The notes under the pieces are model-generated. The model was given only the letters and a program-made list of their open reading frames with translations. It was not told the origin of the DNA and ran no database searches. A stretch of DNA of 64,000 bases from Alphaproteobacteria bacterium (GTDB taxonomy: Bacteria > Pseudomonadota > Alphaproteobacteria > Rhodospirillales > WMHbin7), in contig JADFZV010000006.1 in the NCBI GenBank assembly GCA_015232335.1, forward strand, positions 1-64,000, given 5' to 3'. Made by a program: the position numbers and the translations under genes. Below are positions 40,227 to 50,199 of the stretch, in pieces. The stretch's first letter is position 1, and the number at the start of each line of letters is the position of its first letter.

Positions 40227-41077
40227 CCATCACCACGCTAACCGAAACCGAGTTCCGAATCCTTGATGTCTTGAGGCTGTATCGCTACCTCACGGCTGAA
40301 CAAATGCTGCGTCTGAAGGTGGCGGCCCATTCCACGCATCTTTATACCGTGCTGCGCGAACTGGCGAGCGGCAAGCGCCCTTGGCTGGGGCGGATCGATC
40401 ACGGGGCCATGCCGGGCGTTGGGCGCATTCCCACAGCGCATTACCTGACCGAGCAAGGGGCCAAGGTGTTGGCCGGTGCCTTGGGCATGGAGGTTGCGGA
40501 CGTGCCCTATCCCAAGGGCGTGGTGCTGGTCCGTCATGGCTTCATGCACCGCCTGCACACCATCGATTGCGAAATTGCCGTGCGCCTATGGGCCACCGAA
40601 CACAAGCACACCGTCGATTTCATGGCTTCCTATTTCGACGTTGCCGGGGCCAACCGCAGCAGGACAAAGCCGCGCCGCCGTGCCTTGACCAAGATTGACC
40701 TTGCGAATGGAACAGGCATCATTCCCGATAGCGTTATCCATTTGACCGACAGCAACGGAACGCCGCGCCTGTTCGTGCTGGAAATGTACAATCAGCACCG
40801 CACCAAGCGCATGAGCGACAAGCTGGCCGAATATCGCTATGCCATCGGCGAACACGCCATTGAACGGCAATTCGATTATCCGCACAGCCCGCGCATCCTG
40901 GCCGTGTTTGAAGATGACAAGGCGCTTGAACTGACACTGCGAAATCTGACGCAACGCGCCGACTTCGGCGCACACTTTCGCCCGTTCTTCTTTTTCAAAA
41001 CCCTGCCCGAATTGATGGCAGATTTTCGGGAGGGGTGGAAGAAAATGGGGGTGGGGCAGAAAGAAGGATTGTTCTAA
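40223..41077 (+). CDS. Replication-relaxation family protein
   Basis: 284 residues, ATGA overlap with the ATPase gene. ETEFRILDVLRLYRYLTAEQ and LYTVLRELASGKRPWLGRI form a winged helix-turn-helix. The central part (GFMHRLHTIDCEIAVRLWA) and the later VIPDSV-like GIIPDSVIHLTDSNG with FVLEMYNQHRTKRM match the PD-(D/E)XK-like pattern of the Replic_Relax family, which is linked to plasmid replication and transfer. It may act with the ATPase in element mobilization in place of a classical relaxase. Confidence 0.75.
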   Translation: MTITTLTETEFRILDVLRLYRYLTAEQMLRLKVAAHSTHLYTVLRELASGKRPWLGRIDHGAMPGVGRIPTAHYLTEQGAKVLAGALGMEVADVPYPKGVVLVRHGFMHRLHTIDCEIAVRLWATEHKHTVDFMASYFDVAGANRSRTKPRRRALTKIDLANGTGIIPDSVIHLTDSNGTPRLFVLEMYNQHRTKRMSDKLAEYRYAIGEHAIERQFDYPHSPRILAVFEDDKALELTLRNLTQRADFGAHFRPFFFFKTLPELMADFREGWKKMGVGQKEGLF

Positions 41078-41832
41078 TTGCGAAAGCGAATGCGGCCTTT
41101 AGAATCGAACGTCAAGCCGCCAAGATATGTATAAACGAATCCCTTTCTTAGCTTTTCAATCCTGTCTTCGATGCCCTGCAAGACGCGCCGTTCGGCGCTT
41201 ACCCGGTCAACAACGTAAAGACACGAACTATATTTGTCTGAGGCCGCTTTCCAGCGTGTGAAATTTCCGTAGCATTGTTCTGTTTCGTCTTCGATACAGG
41301 TCAACAAGACCCGCTTCTTCTCCAACTTTGACAAGGTGGAAAACAGGCAAGCCATTCCGCTTAGGAAGCCACCATCATTTTTGCAATAGCTTTCGGCAAT
41401 TGCCTCAAGCGTATCGATGGCAAAATCTGCCTCTGAGTAGTTTTCTCCCCTCATTTCGGCAGTGATTGAACTGCACCCAACATTTGCCACGTATCCCATA
41501 ACCGGCGAATCGCCCTTGCCATTCAGCAATTTCGCCACCCCCGCACATCCTTCCCATTGGAATCCACATTTCACCACAGCCCGCGCCCTGGCGTCGTGCT
41601 CAGTGCTGCACATCACGTTTGGGCGATATGGAGCTTGGCAAGCACCCTGGGCGTATACACCGCGGTTGCTTTGCAACCATGCTTCCAGCGGAGCGATCTT
41701 CTTTGAGACTTCCCGTCTCTCACCCTCAAGTTTGGCGATATCCCTTTTTACGGTGTCGTAGACCAGACTTAAAATTACCGCAGAAAAGCAGAAGGCATAC
41801 AGCATGAAACCAAGAAAGTAATACCGCTTCAT
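41074..41832 (-). CDS. Membrane-anchored hypothetical protein with many cysteines
   Basis: 252 residues from ATG 41832. One N-terminal transmembrane helix (YYFLGFMLYAFCFSAVILSL), a coiled coil at ~28-55 (VKRDIAKLEGERREVSKKI), then a probably periplasmic domain with about ten cysteines. A second coiled coil lies near the C-terminus. Not recognised. The cysteine count suggests disulphides outside the cytoplasm. Convergent with the replication-relaxation gene, overlapping its end by 4 bases. Confidence 0.65.
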   Translation of the reverse strand: MKRYYFLGFMLYAFCFSAVILSLVYDTVKRDIAKLEGERREVSKKIAPLEAWLQSNRGVYAQGACQAPYRPNVMCSTEHDARARAVVKCGFQWEGCAGVAKLLNGKGDSPVMGYVANVGCSSITAEMRGENYSEADFAIDTLEAIAESYCKNDGGFLSGMACLFSTLSKLEKKRVLLTCIEDETEQCYGNFTRWKAASDKYSSCLYVVDRVSAERRVLQGIEDRIEKLRKGFVYTYLGGLTFDSKGRIRFRN

Positions 41833-41914
41833 TTCTCCCCCAAGGAATGCCGCGAAATTGAAAGGGATGGCCGAGTGTGCACCCCGGCCATCCCCCGCCC
41901 CTTGGAAGGAAGCG

Positions 41915-42130
41915 TCAGTGTGTCACGGACGCATCACGAATTGCGATTCGCTCGCTTACCCATGCTTCCACCTCAATCAACAGCCACGCGACCCTGCAAG
42001 GGCCAAGCTGTACCCGCTTGGGGAATTGGCCTGCCGCTTCAAGACGCGCAATGTGCTGAGGCGAATATGGGATGCCACAGACTGTCCTTAGCTCCTTCTT
42101 CGTTACGAGCTGCTTGTCATACTGGACCAT
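41915..42130 (-). CDS. AlpA-type excisionase candidate
   Basis: 71 residues from ATG 42130 (MVQYDKQLVTKKELR), with GGGAG just upstream. LVTKKELRTVCGIPYSPQHIARLEAAG is a winged-helix pattern, followed by FPKRVQLGPCRVAWLLIEVEAWV, typical of AlpA-family proteins that promote integrase-mediated excision. Its place beside attR, with the integrase beside attL, supports that role. Confidence 0.82.
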   Translation of the reverse strand: MVQYDKQLVTKKELRTVCGIPYSPQHIARLEAAGQFPKRVQLGPCRVAWLLIEVEAWVSERIAIRDASVTH

Positions 42131-42307
42131 CGGAAAACTCCCTTGTGGGAGGCATCGCGATGCCCCAGTGGAAAAAAGCCGCACCGGTAGGCAGGGGAAA
42201 GCCTATGCCCGCGCCAAGCGCGAGTCGAGAAGTTCAACAATATTCCGCCAAGTGCCCCGGCTTCGTTTTGTGCCCCCGTTTGTGCCCCGAAGACCAAATC
42301 AAAGAAA

Positions 42308-42342
42308 AAGGCCTTAGCGATTTGCTCGCTAAGGCCTTGTTT
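42308..42342 (-). terminator. Terminator of tRNA-Lys supplied by the integrated element
   Basis: On the minus strand AAGGCCTTAGCGA pairs perfectly with TCGCTAAGGCCTT (5-base loop) and is followed by TTTCTTTG. It lies 4 bp beyond the 3' end of the tRNA, on the element side of attR, so it replaced the original terminator now at 27907-27939. Confidence 0.85.
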
Positions 42343-42346
42343 TATT

Positions 42347-42422
<76 letters not shown>

Positions 42423-42662
42423 TGAAAGGGAGGCCCGGGGTATAGCAAAGCCCACCTACCTTGTCGATAGGCATTCTGGGGCTAAAGGCGGCTTGCGGAC
42501 TTTTGATCGCCCTGGCCTCACCCCTTCGCTTGCGCCTGAGGAAAGGCTTCGCTACCCTCGCCCGGCTTGGCATTCGATGTGAGCAGCTGGGGAGTTGAAC
42601 CCGCCAAACTTGCATCGAAGCAGCTTGCGGGCCCTCGCCCCTCAATGAAGGACGTCCAACCC

Positions 42663-43511
42663 ATGACCCGCTTCCAAGGAACAGAATCATACGTTGCCAC
42701 CGAGGATTTGAAGGTGGCAGTCAACGCCGCCATCACGCTCGAACGCCCCCTTCTGATCAAAGGCGAGCCGGGAACCGGCAAGACCGTCCTGGCGCGAGAG
42801 GTAGCGCGCAGCCTGGGTCGCGAATTGATCGAATGGCACATCAAATCGACCACCAAGGCCCAACAGGGATTGTATGAATATGATGCAGTTTCGCGTCTTC
42901 GCGATTCACAGCTTGGCGACGCCAAGGTCCATGACATCGCCAATTACATCAAGCGCGGCAAACTCTGGGAGGCATTCGAGGCTCCCCTACCGCCGGTTCT
43001 GCTGATCGACGAGATCGACAAGGCGGATATCGAGTTTCCCAACGATCTGTTGCTGGAACTCGACCGCATGGAGTTCTTCGTCTATGAAACAGGCCAAAGC
43101 GTCAAGGCCAGAATACGCCCGGCGGTGATCATCACCTCCAACAACGAAAAGGAACTGCCCGACGCATTTCTGCGCCGCTGTTTCTTTCACTACATCCGCT
43201 TTCCCGATGCCGAAACCATGGCCCAGATCGTCGAGATGCATTATCCCGGCATCAAGAAGAAGCTGCTGAACGAGGCCCTGGGGGTCTTCTTCGAGGTCCG
43301 TGAGGTTCCTGGGCTTAAGAAAAAGCCCTCGACCAGCGAGCTTCTGGACTGGGTCAAGCTGCTGCTTTCCGAGGACATGTCAGCCGAGCAACTAAGAACG
43401 CGCGACGCCCGCAACATCCTGCCTCCCTTGCACGGGGCTCTTTTGAAGAACGAGCAGGATGTCCACATGTTCGAGCGCCTGGCCTTTCTTGCCAAGCGCG
43501 AAGGACGCTAA
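42663..43511 (+). CDS. MoxR-family AAA+ ATPase
   Basis: 282 residues from ATG 42663 (MTRFQGTESYVATEDLKVAV), the normal start for this family; an in-frame upstream start at 42567 adds sequence not typical of it. Walker A is GEPGTGKT, Walker B LLIDEIDK, with the sensor/Arg region in RPAVIITSNNEKELPDAFLRR. MoxR ATPases work with VWA-domain partners as chaperone-like machines that insert metals or mature enzymes. The VWA gene follows 18 bp downstream and overlaps the hemerythrin gene, forming one operon. Confidence 0.92.
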   Translation: MTRFQGTESYVATEDLKVAVNAAITLERPLLIKGEPGTGKTVLAREVARSLGRELIEWHIKSTTKAQQGLYEYDAVSRLRDSQLGDAKVHDIANYIKRGKLWEAFEAPLPPVLLIDEIDKADIEFPNDLLLELDRMEFFVYETGQSVKARIRPAVIITSNNEKELPDAFLRRCFFHYIRFPDAETMAQIVEMHYPGIKKKLLNEALGVFFEVREVPGLKKKPSTSELLDWVKLLLSEDMSAEQLRTRDARNILPPLHGALLKNEQDVHMFERLAFLAKREGR

Positions 43512-43529
43512 GACCGAAAAGGCCGAACC

Positions 43530-44717
43530 GTGTTCGTTCCCCTCTTCCTGGAACTTAGAAAGGCCAAGATTCCGGTCTCTTTGAAGGAGTATCTGACGCT
43601 GCTGGAGGTCATGGCCAAGGGCCTGGCCGAGTATGACGTCGAGAAATTCTATTATCTGGCCCGCGCCACTTTGGTGAAGGACGAGCGCAACATCGACAAG
43701 TTTGACCGTGTCTTCGCCCAGGTTTTCAAGGGGCTTGAAGGCAATATCGACGGCATCGAAAGCAACGCGTCCCTGATTCCCGAAGAATGGCTGAGAAGAA
43801 TGGCCGAACGCCATTTAAGTCCCGAGGAAATGGCGCAAATTCAATCCCTGGGCGGCTTCGAAAAACTAATGGAGACCTTGAAGAAGCGGCTGGAGGAGCA
43901 GAAGGAGCGACATCAGGGCGGCTCGAAATGGATCGGGACGGCGGGCACTTCGCCTTTCGGAGCCTATGGTTATAACCCTGAGGGAATCCGCATCGGCCAG
44001 GACGGATCGCGCCATCGAAGGGCCGTCAAGGTCTGGGATAAGCGCGAATTCAGGAATTTCGACGATACGGTGGAAATCGGCACGCGCACGATCAAGCTGG
44101 CTCTTCGCCGCCTGCGCCGATTTGCCCGCGAGGGAGCCGCCACCGAACTTGATCTGCCCGGAACAATCCGCTCGACGGCACATCAAGGCGGACTGCTCGA
44201 TCTCAAGATGCGCCCCGAGCGGCACAACAAGGTCAAGGTGCTGCTGCTCTTGGATGTCGGCGGCTCGATGGATGATCATGTCCGCCTAGTCGAGGAACTG
44301 TTTTCCGCTGCCCGCCTGGAATTCAAGCATTTCGAGCATTTCTACTTCCACAACTGCCCCTACGAGGCGTTGTGGAAGGACAATCGGCGCCGCCTGGACG
44401 ATACCATTCCCACCTGGCAGGTGCTGCGCACCTTTGGCCCCGACTGGAAGCTGGTGATGGTGGGGGATGCCAGTATGAGCCCCTATGAAATCGCCTATGC
44501 GGGCGGAGCCGTCGAGCACTGGAACGAAGAAGCCGGGTCCACCTGGATGACCCGGCTGATGGAAACCTACCCCAGCACCGCCTGGATCAACCCGGTGCCA
44601 AGATCAAGCTGGTACGCGACGACCTCTATTGGCATGATGGAGCGCCTGCTAGAAGGGCGCATGTTTCCTTTGACACTGGAAGGCCTGGACAAGGCCATGC
44701 AAAGTTTGAACCGATGA
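43530..44717 (+). CDS. VWA-domain protein (CoxE-like), MoxR partner
   Basis: 395 residues from GTG 43530. The N-terminal ~210 residues are helical. The von Willebrand A-like domain begins at VLLLLDVGGSMDDHV, where the usual MIDAS DxSxS reads DVGGS, so the metal site is modified as in other CoxE-like proteins. The C-terminus includes MVGDASMSPYEIAYAGGAVE. Together with MoxR it probably remodels or activates a metalloenzyme; the client is not identifiable here. Its stop overlaps the hemerythrin start (ATGA). Confidence 0.9.
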   Translation: MFVPLFLELRKAKIPVSLKEYLTLLEVMAKGLAEYDVEKFYYLARATLVKDERNIDKFDRVFAQVFKGLEGNIDGIESNASLIPEEWLRRMAERHLSPEEMAQIQSLGGFEKLMETLKKRLEEQKERHQGGSKWIGTAGTSPFGAYGYNPEGIRIGQDGSRHRRAVKVWDKREFRNFDDTVEIGTRTIKLALRRLRRFAREGAATELDLPGTIRSTAHQGGLLDLKMRPERHNKVKVLLLLDVGGSMDDHVRLVEELFSAARLEFKHFEHFYFHNCPYEALWKDNRRRLDDTIPTWQVLRTFGPDWKLVMVGDASMSPYEIAYAGGAVEHWNEEAGSTWMTRLMETYPSTAWINPVPRSSWYATTSIGMMERLLEGRMFPLTLEGLDKAMQSLNR

Positions 44718-45139
44718 GTGATAGACAAAAGCCCCTTGTCTGGAAGCCCGAAATCAGCGTCGGCCATCTGGGGCTCGATGGCGAGCACCGTTATTTCATT
44801 GAGTTGCTCAACCGACTTGCCCTTCTTCTGGTCTCAAAGGCCCCTCTCCAGGAAGTGATCGAGTTGCTCGTCATTCTGGAAGCTGAAACAGAGATTCATT
44901 TCCAGCACGAAGAGCAGGTGTTGGAGCAAACGGATTATCCCTTAATTGAGGATCATGCCGACCGTCATCGGGTTCTGCTGGAATCGATCATCCAGACTCG
45001 TCACGCCCTTGAAAGCCGAACACAGGCCGATATGACGGCAGAAGCCAAGCGCATCGACGATCTGCGCACACGCATGATCGAACATATTCTTAGCGAGGAT
45101 ATGAGCATTCGCCAGCACATGGAATCAAAGCGGGATTAG
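44714..45139 (+). CDS. Bacteriohemerythrin
   Basis: 141 residues, four-helix bundle with the full diiron ligand set: H25 (LDGEH), H62 and E66 (IHFQHEEQ), H81 and H85 (EDHADRH), and the C-terminal H-x4-D in IEHILSEDM. Hemerythrins bind O2 reversibly and serve in oxygen sensing, storage or delivery in microaerophiles. It is translationally coupled to the MoxR/VWA genes, suggesting O2- or iron-linked maturation; that link is inference. Confidence 0.93.
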   Translation: MSDRQKPLVWKPEISVGHLGLDGEHRYFIELLNRLALLLVSKAPLQEVIELLVILEAETEIHFQHEEQVLEQTDYPLIEDHADRHRVLLESIIQTRHALESRTQADMTAEAKRIDDLRTRMIEHILSEDMSIRQHMESKRD

Positions 45140-45185
45140 CAAACTTGCGTCAGATTTATCGCAAGCCGCTCTAGGGTAGCTTGCG

Positions 45186-45959
45186 CTAATCCTCGTCTGA
45201 GCGCAGGCGCGTCAACTCGTCGATGGCAATCAGGTCAAGGGGGTCGATCTCGATGGCCTTTTCCAGATGCGCCGCCGCCTCCTCGGGATCGCCGAAAGAC
45301 AGCCAGGAAAGCCCCAACCCGCGGTGATATTCCCCCGGCTTGGGATCGGCGGCCACGGCCTGATCAAATTCGGCAATCGCCTTACCCGCCTCGCCGCGCT
45401 TCAAATGGAAAAAACCCAAGCGCGCATGGGCCTCGGCATTGATGGGATCGAGCGCCAACGTCTTTCTGAAACGCCCTTCAGCCCCAGCCTCGTTGCCCAG
45501 GGCCAAAAGGGCCTTGCCCAGTTGAAGCTGGTAACCCGCCTTGAAAGGATCCAGATCGACCGCCCGCTTGAACCAAAGAGCGGCCTCCTCCTTTTCTCCC
45601 TCGTCGGAAAGAAGGGCCGCCAGATTGCAAGCCCCCTCGCCCGAGGGCTTGGGGGCCTCGGCGGAAGCGCGAAAATGGGCCTTGGCCGAATCGATATTGA
45701 GCATGGCCCGATGCGCTTCGCCCAGCGTATTGTGAAAATCAGCACTGGTCGGCAGCAGCTCCAAGGCCTTGGAAGCCAACTCCACCGCCCCTTCCGCATC
45801 GCCATCCTGCAGGCGCGTCATACCCAGAAGATGCAGTGCTTCGGCATTGTGCGGCTCGATGGTGAGAATTTCGCCATAGATCTCGGCTGCCTCGGCCACC
45901 TTTCCAGCCCGGTGGCGGCGCAATGCCCGTTTCATCAGTTCAGCCGTCGCAGCGCCCAT
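45186..45959 (-). CDS. Tetratricopeptide-repeat protein
   Basis: 257 residues from ATG 45959 (MGAATAELMKRAL), chosen because GAGGGA lies just upstream; an ATG eight codons earlier is also in frame. About seven TPR units run through the protein, such as AAEIYGEILTIEPHNAEALH, AKALELLPTSADFHNTLGEA and AVAADPKPGEYHRGLGLSWL. There is no signal peptide, so it is cytoplasmic. TPR arrays act as protein-binding scaffolds. It is convergent with hemerythrin and lies downstream of lpxC on the same strand, with an 88-bp gap. Confidence 0.88.
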   Translation of the reverse strand: MGAATAELMKRALRRHRAGKVAEAAEIYGEILTIEPHNAEALHLLGMTRLQDGDAEGAVELASKALELLPTSADFHNTLGEAHRAMLNIDSAKAHFRASAEAPKPSGEGACNLAALLSDEGEKEEAALWFKRAVDLDPFKAGYQLQLGKALLALGNEAGAEGRFRKTLALDPINAEAHARLGFFHLKRGEAGKAIAEFDQAVAADPKPGEYHRGLGLSWLSFGDPEEAAAHLEKAIEIDPLDLIAIDELTRLRSDED

Positions 45960-46047
45960 GCATCCCTCGTTGTTGGGGCGCATTGTAGCGCGGAATCCCC
46001 AAGCGATGTCTACAGGATGTTTCGAAAGGTGAAATTGAAGGCTGAAA

Positions 46048-47058
46048 TCAGGCGATCGCCGCGGCGAAGCGGGCGGGTGCTACCTCGGACCGGGCGGGGG
46101 GAACGACCAGCGTCTCGCACAAAGTCTCGATGCGATAGGCGGTGGGGTCGCTGAAAAGGGCGCGCAGCAGCAGATTGTTCATGGCATGACCCGAGCAGCA
46201 GCCCTGGAAACGGCCCAAAATGGGATAGCCCGCCAGATACAGATCGCCCACGGCATCCAGCACCTTGTGGCGCACGAACTCGTCGTCGTAGCGCAGGCCT
46301 TCCTCATTCAGAATTTTATTGTCAGCGCCGATCACTACGGCATTGTCGAGCGATCCGCCCTTGGCCAGGCCTGCCGCGCGCAAAGCCGCAACCTCCTGTT
46401 CCAAGCCGAAGGTGCGGGCCCGGCTGACTTCGGAGCGGAAGGCGCTGGAAGACAATTCGATGCGCATCTCCTGACGGCGAATGGCCGAGCTGGCGAAATC
46501 GATGGACAGATCGACCGAGAACCCGTCATCGGGCTCCAGCGACACTTCGCGGTCGCCATCTTGCAGCTTGATCGAACGCAGGACACGAATGGCCTTGCGC
46601 GGGGCCGCCTGTTCGACCACGCCCGCGCAATCAATCAGAAACACGAAGGGATGGGCGCTGCCATCCATGACCGGCACTTCGGGTCCGGTGATTTCGATCA
46701 CCAGGTTGTCGATGCGGCTTCCCGCCAGGGCCGCCATCAGATGTTCAATCGTGCGCACCTGGGCACCCTGGGCGGAAACGCCGGTGCAAAGGCGGGTGTC
46801 GTCAACGCAATCCCAACGCGCCGGAATGACGGCTCCGCCCCCCGCAATGTCGATGCGCTTGAAAACGATGCCGCTGTCGGCGGGCGCTGGCTTTAAGGTC
46901 ATAGTGACCTTGACGCCGGAATGCAGGCCGACGCCGGTGCAGGAAATGGGGTTCTTGATCGTGCGCTGGGACAGAGGATGACCCGAAAGATGAAGACCGC
47001 TGGAACCGGAGCCACCCTGCCCGTACCGCTTGGTCATTGCATCGAACATGCTTGCCAT
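46048..47058 (-). CDS. lpxC: UDP-3-O-acyl-N-acetylglucosamine deacetylase LpxC
   Basis: 336 residues if started at ATG 47058 ([13 protein letters not shown]); ATGs at 47049 and 47118 are also in frame. LpxC removes the acetyl group from UDP-3-O-acyl-GlcNAc, the committed step of lipid A synthesis. Visible signatures: GVGLHSG near the start, the zinc ligand His in [10 protein letters not shown], the HKVLDAVGD motif with the second His and Asp ligands, and [11 protein letters not shown]. It is the last gene of the division cluster, separated from ftsZ by 187 bp with a strong hairpin, so it probably has its own promoter. Confidence 0.95.
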   Translation of the reverse strand: MASMFDAMTKRYGQGGSGSSGLHLSGHPLSQRTIKNPISCTGVGLHSGVKVTMTLKPAPADSGIVFKRIDIAGGGAVIPARWDCVDDTRLCTGVSAQGAQVRTIEHLMAALAGSRIDNLVIEITGPEVPVMDGSAHPFVFLIDCAGVVEQAAPRKAIRVLRSIKLQDGDREVSLEPDDGFSVDLSIDFASSAIRRQEMRIELSSSAFRSEVSRARTFGLEQEVAALRAAGLAKGGSLDNAVVIGADNKILNEEGLRYDDEFVRHKVLDAVGDLYLAGYPILGRFQGCCSGHAMNNLLLRALFSDPTAYRIETLCETLVVPPARSEVAPARFAAAIA

Positions 47059-47190
47059 CCTTAAAAAGGCGTTTTCACGTTCTCTTTCTAACAAGGGATC
47101 CGTCTTCTCACAAATCACTTCATGTTACGGATTGTTACGGGTACGAAAGGGTGTTCGTGCCGTGAACATCATTTTAAATCAGAGCCTTAA

Positions 47191-47234
47191 ATGATCCGCC
47201 CGGCAGCCGGAGGGGGGGGCTGCCGGGCGATCAT
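47191..47234 (-). terminator. Strong hairpin between ftsZ and lpxC
   Basis: ATGATCcGCCCGGCAGCC (47191-47208) pairs with GGCTGCCGGGCGATCAT (47218-47234), 17 pairs with one bulged C and a G-rich loop. It lies 11 bp after the ftsZ stop. On the minus strand the bases after it read TTAAGG, not a T-run, so it is a weak or Rho-assisted terminator or an mRNA 3' stabiliser. Confidence 0.65.
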
Positions 47235-47245
47235 TTCAAACACCC

Positions 47246-48886
47246 CTAATTGGCCTGGCGACGCAGGAAGGTGGGAATGTCCAGAGCGTCCTCGTCTCCC
47301 TTGGAAAGAGCTGGCCGATCCTGGGGATCAAGCCCTCCCAGCCTGGGCTGCGACGTTTGGATCAACCCCATCTGGGGGGCTGGCGCCGGAGCGGGGGCTG
47401 GTTGTGCCGGGGTGCGCTTGACCGCCCCGGTCACCAGACCGAACAGACTGGCCGGGCGCTTGGCCTGCTTTGCGTCCTTGGCGGAATCGGGGCGCAGCAT
47501 GTCAGGCAACCGATCCTCGGCAGTACGCGCCTTGGACTGGCCTGCCCCATTCACCATTGCCGCTTCCGCAAAGGGATCGGCCTGATGGGCGGGGGCGTCC
47601 TCTAGCTTGGCGGGGGCTTGGGGAATAAAATGGGGCTCGACAGTTGAGGCCTGACCCATCTGCTGGCTGGGTGCGTCAGCAATGATGTCCAGACTGTGCT
47701 GAAGAGCCGTGCGCATCGGCTCGGCGGGGCGGGACATCGTTACCGTTGTCCGGGTCTGAACCTGCAAAGGCTCGTGCTGCGGCTGAGCCACGGCCACTGG
47801 CGGAGCGACGGAAGTATGGACCACGGGCTGCGGCTGCGCTTGCGGCTCCGAACCCTGGCGCTGCTCCCGGCTGGCGATGAAATCGAAGACGCTGGGCTTG
47901 CCCTTGATGGCACCCTCGGCCTCGATTCCCGTGGCCACCACGGAAATGCGAATGCGTCCTTCCAAGGCGTCGTCAAAGGTCGAGCCAAAGATGATGTTGG
48001 CATCGGGATCGGCCTCTCCGCGAATGCGGTTGGCCGCTTCGTCAACCTCGAACAGAGTCAGGTCCGAGCCGCCTGTGATGTTGATCAGAACGCCCCTGGC
48101 TCCGCTCATCGAGGTGTCGTCGAGAAGCGGATTGGAGATGGCCGCCTCGGCTGCGTCCAAGGCTCTGCGTTCGCCGGTGGCCTCGCCGGTGCCCATATGG
48201 GCCTTGCCCATTTCGCCCATGACGGTGCGAATATCGGCAAAGTCGAGATTGATCAGGCCGGGCACCACCATGAGATCGGTAACGCCGCGAACACCCGAGC
48301 ACAGCACATCGTCGGCCATCTTGAAGGCTTCGGCGAAAGTGGTCTTCTGGTTGGCGACGCGAAACAGATTCTGATTGGGAATGATGATCAGCGTATCGAC
48401 GATGGCCGCCAGTTCCTCGATCCCCGTATCGGCCAGGCGCATGCGGTGATGGCCTTCGAAGGTAAAGGGCTTGGTGATCACGCCGACTGTCAGAATTCCC
48501 TGCTCGCGGGCCGCTCGGGCAATCACGCCAGCAGCACCCGTTCCGGTGCCGCCACCCATGCCCGCCGTGATGAAGGCCATGTTGCTGCCCGAAATCTCGG
48601 CCAGAATTTCCTCCATCGCCTCTTCGGCGGCGGCGCGTCCGATATCGGGGCGCGACCCGGCGCCCAGACCCTGCGTGGTGCCCACGCCCAGTTGAATGCG
48701 CCGGTTGGTCTTGGATTGCGAAAGCGCCTGGGCATCGGTGTTGGCAACAACGAATTCGACGCCCTCAAGGCCCGACTGGATCATGTTGTTGACAGCGTTG
48801 CCGCCAGCGCCGCCAACCCCGATCACGACAATGCGGGGTTTTAGCTCCGGCTGCCCCATGGGCAGAGAACTGAAGTTGATCGCCAT
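47246..48886 (-). CDS. ftsZ: Cell-division GTPase FtsZ
   Basis: 546 residues; longer than E. coli FtsZ owing to a ~200-residue linker, common in alphaproteobacteria. The tubulin-like GTPase core (~15-330) shows [13 protein letters not shown], the nucleotide loop [12 protein letters not shown], and the T7 catalytic segment [11 protein letters not shown]. The linker is Pro/Gln/Ala-rich. The conserved C-terminal peptide [10 protein letters not shown] binds FtsA and other membrane tethers. FtsZ forms the division ring. It follows ftsA after 55 bp. Confidence 0.97.
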   Translation of the reverse strand: MAINFSSLPMGQPELKPRIVVIGVGGAGGNAVNNMIQSGLEGVEFVVANTDAQALSQSKTNRRIQLGVGTTQGLGAGSRPDIGRAAAEEAMEEILAEISGSNMAFITAGMGGGTGTGAAGVIARAAREQGILTVGVITKPFTFEGHHRMRLADTGIEELAAIVDTLIIIPNQNLFRVANQKTTFAEAFKMADDVLCSGVRGVTDLMVVPGLINLDFADIRTVMGEMGKAHMGTGEATGERRALDAAEAAISNPLLDDTSMSGARGVLINITGGSDLTLFEVDEAANRIRGEADPDANIIFGSTFDDALEGRIRISVVATGIEAEGAIKGKPSVFDFIASREQRQGSEPQAQPQPVVHTSVAPPVAVAQPQHEPLQVQTRTTVTMSRPAEPMRTALQHSLDIIADAPSQQMGQASTVEPHFIPQAPAKLEDAPAHQADPFAEAAMVNGAGQSKARTAEDRLPDMLRPDSAKDAKQAKRPASLFGLVTGAVKRTPAQPAPAPAPAPQMGLIQTSQPRLGGLDPQDRPALSKGDEDALDIPTFLRRQAN

Positions 48887-48941
48887 TAGTCACCCTCCTG
48901 TTAAGCGCCAGATCAGCGTGTCCAGCGTAAAAGTAAAAGGT

Positions 48942-50195
48942 TTAAAAATTCTCTCTAAACCACTGGCCCAAGCGGCCGAATCTGCCCTGTGAGGACTCTT
49001 TTTCCACATTTCCGGAGGCTGCAGCCTCGCCCAGGTTGAAAACCGCATAGCGCAAGAGCCCGGCACAGACGGCAAAGGCCGGTCCTCCGGTCGCCTCGGC
49101 CATGCCCGCAAAGCCCTGCGGCTTGCCCATGCGCACCTGCTTGTCCAGAACCATGCCCGCCAATTCACGCGCCCCGGAGAGCTGGCTGGCCCCGCCAACC
49201 AGGACCACGCGGCGCCCGGCCGCCCGGTCCATGCCCGAGGTTTCCAGATGGCTGCGCACCAGTTCGAAGGTCTCTTCGATCCTGGGCCGGATAATCTGAA
49301 CCAGCATCGAGCGCGGCATCTGTGCTGCCGCCTGATCGTCTTCCTCGCCGACCAGGGGAACACGCAGCATTTCCCGATCGTCTGCGGCCGAGGGCATGCA
49401 ACTTCCGTAAAGGGTTTTCAGCCGCTCGGCCTGAGCCAGCGGCGTCGAGAGACCCCTGGCGATATCGCTGGTGACATGTCCTCCGCCCACGGGCAGGGAA
49501 TCGATATGTACCACCTGACCGTTCATGAAAACGGCGATGGTGGTGGTGCCGCCCCCCATATCGATGACGGTGGCCCCCAATTCCTTCTCGTCGTCAACCA
49601 GCGTGGCAAGACCGGCGGCATAGGGGGCGACCACGCAGGAATCGATATCGAGATGCCCCCTGGCCACCACGGTAGCCAGATTCTTCAAGGCCCCCGATGC
49701 GGCGCTGATCAAATGCACCCCAACGCCCAGCTTTTCGCCGAACATGCCCCTGGGGTCGCGAATGCCCTCGCTGCCATCCAGGCGAAAGCCCAGCGGAATG
49801 CAATGCACCAACTCGCGCTCGTGGCTTTCGGCGGGCTGCTGGCGCGCATGGTCCAGCATGCGCCGGATATCCGACTCGCTGACTTCATGACCGGCCACCG
49901 AGACATCAATATCGACATGCCGTGAAAGGGGCTGGCCTGCGGTGAAACCGATCACGACCTGGGAAATGCGCTCGCCCGCCATATCCTCGGCGGCTTCGAC
50001 GGCCTGGCGGACCTGGGCCTCGACCGCCTCCATATCGACGACCAGCCCCGCCCGCATGCCGCGCGACACCTGATGGCCGATGCCGATGATCTTGATGGCG
50101 CCGTCATCTTGAGCCCTTGCGATAAAGCAGCAGATCTTCGTGGTACCAACATCGAGTGCCGCGATCAGTCCGTTGCGGGGGCGAATTTTCGACAT
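48942..50195 (-). CDS. ftsA: Cell-division protein FtsA
   Basis: 417 residues if started at ATG 50195 (MSKIRPRNGLIAALDVGTTK), 4 bases after the ftsQ stop; an in-frame ATG at 50216 would overlap ftsQ. Actin-like ATPase: phosphate 1 motif ALDVGTTKICCFIA, phosphate 2 VIDMGGGTTTIAVF, and adenosine motif VVLVGGASQLSGARE. The C-terminus RLGQWFRENF is the amphipathic membrane-targeting helix. FtsA tethers FtsZ to the membrane. Confidence 0.95.
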   Translation of the reverse strand: MSKIRPRNGLIAALDVGTTKICCFIARAQDDGAIKIIGIGHQVSRGMRAGLVVDMEAVEAQVRQAVEAAEDMAGERISQVVIGFTAGQPLSRHVDIDVSVAGHEVSESDIRRMLDHARQQPAESHERELVHCIPLGFRLDGSEGIRDPRGMFGEKLGVGVHLISAASGALKNLATVVARGHLDIDSCVVAPYAAGLATLVDDEKELGATVIDMGGGTTTIAVFMNGQVVHIDSLPVGGGHVTSDIARGLSTPLAQAERLKTLYGSCMPSAADDREMLRVPLVGEEDDQAAAQMPRSMLVQIIRPRIEETFELVRSHLETSGMDRAAGRRVVLVGGASQLSGARELAGMVLDKQVRMGKPQGFAGMAEATGGPAFAVCAGLLRYAVFNLGEAAASGNVEKESSQGRFGRLGQWFRENF

Positions 50196-50199
50196 GCGC

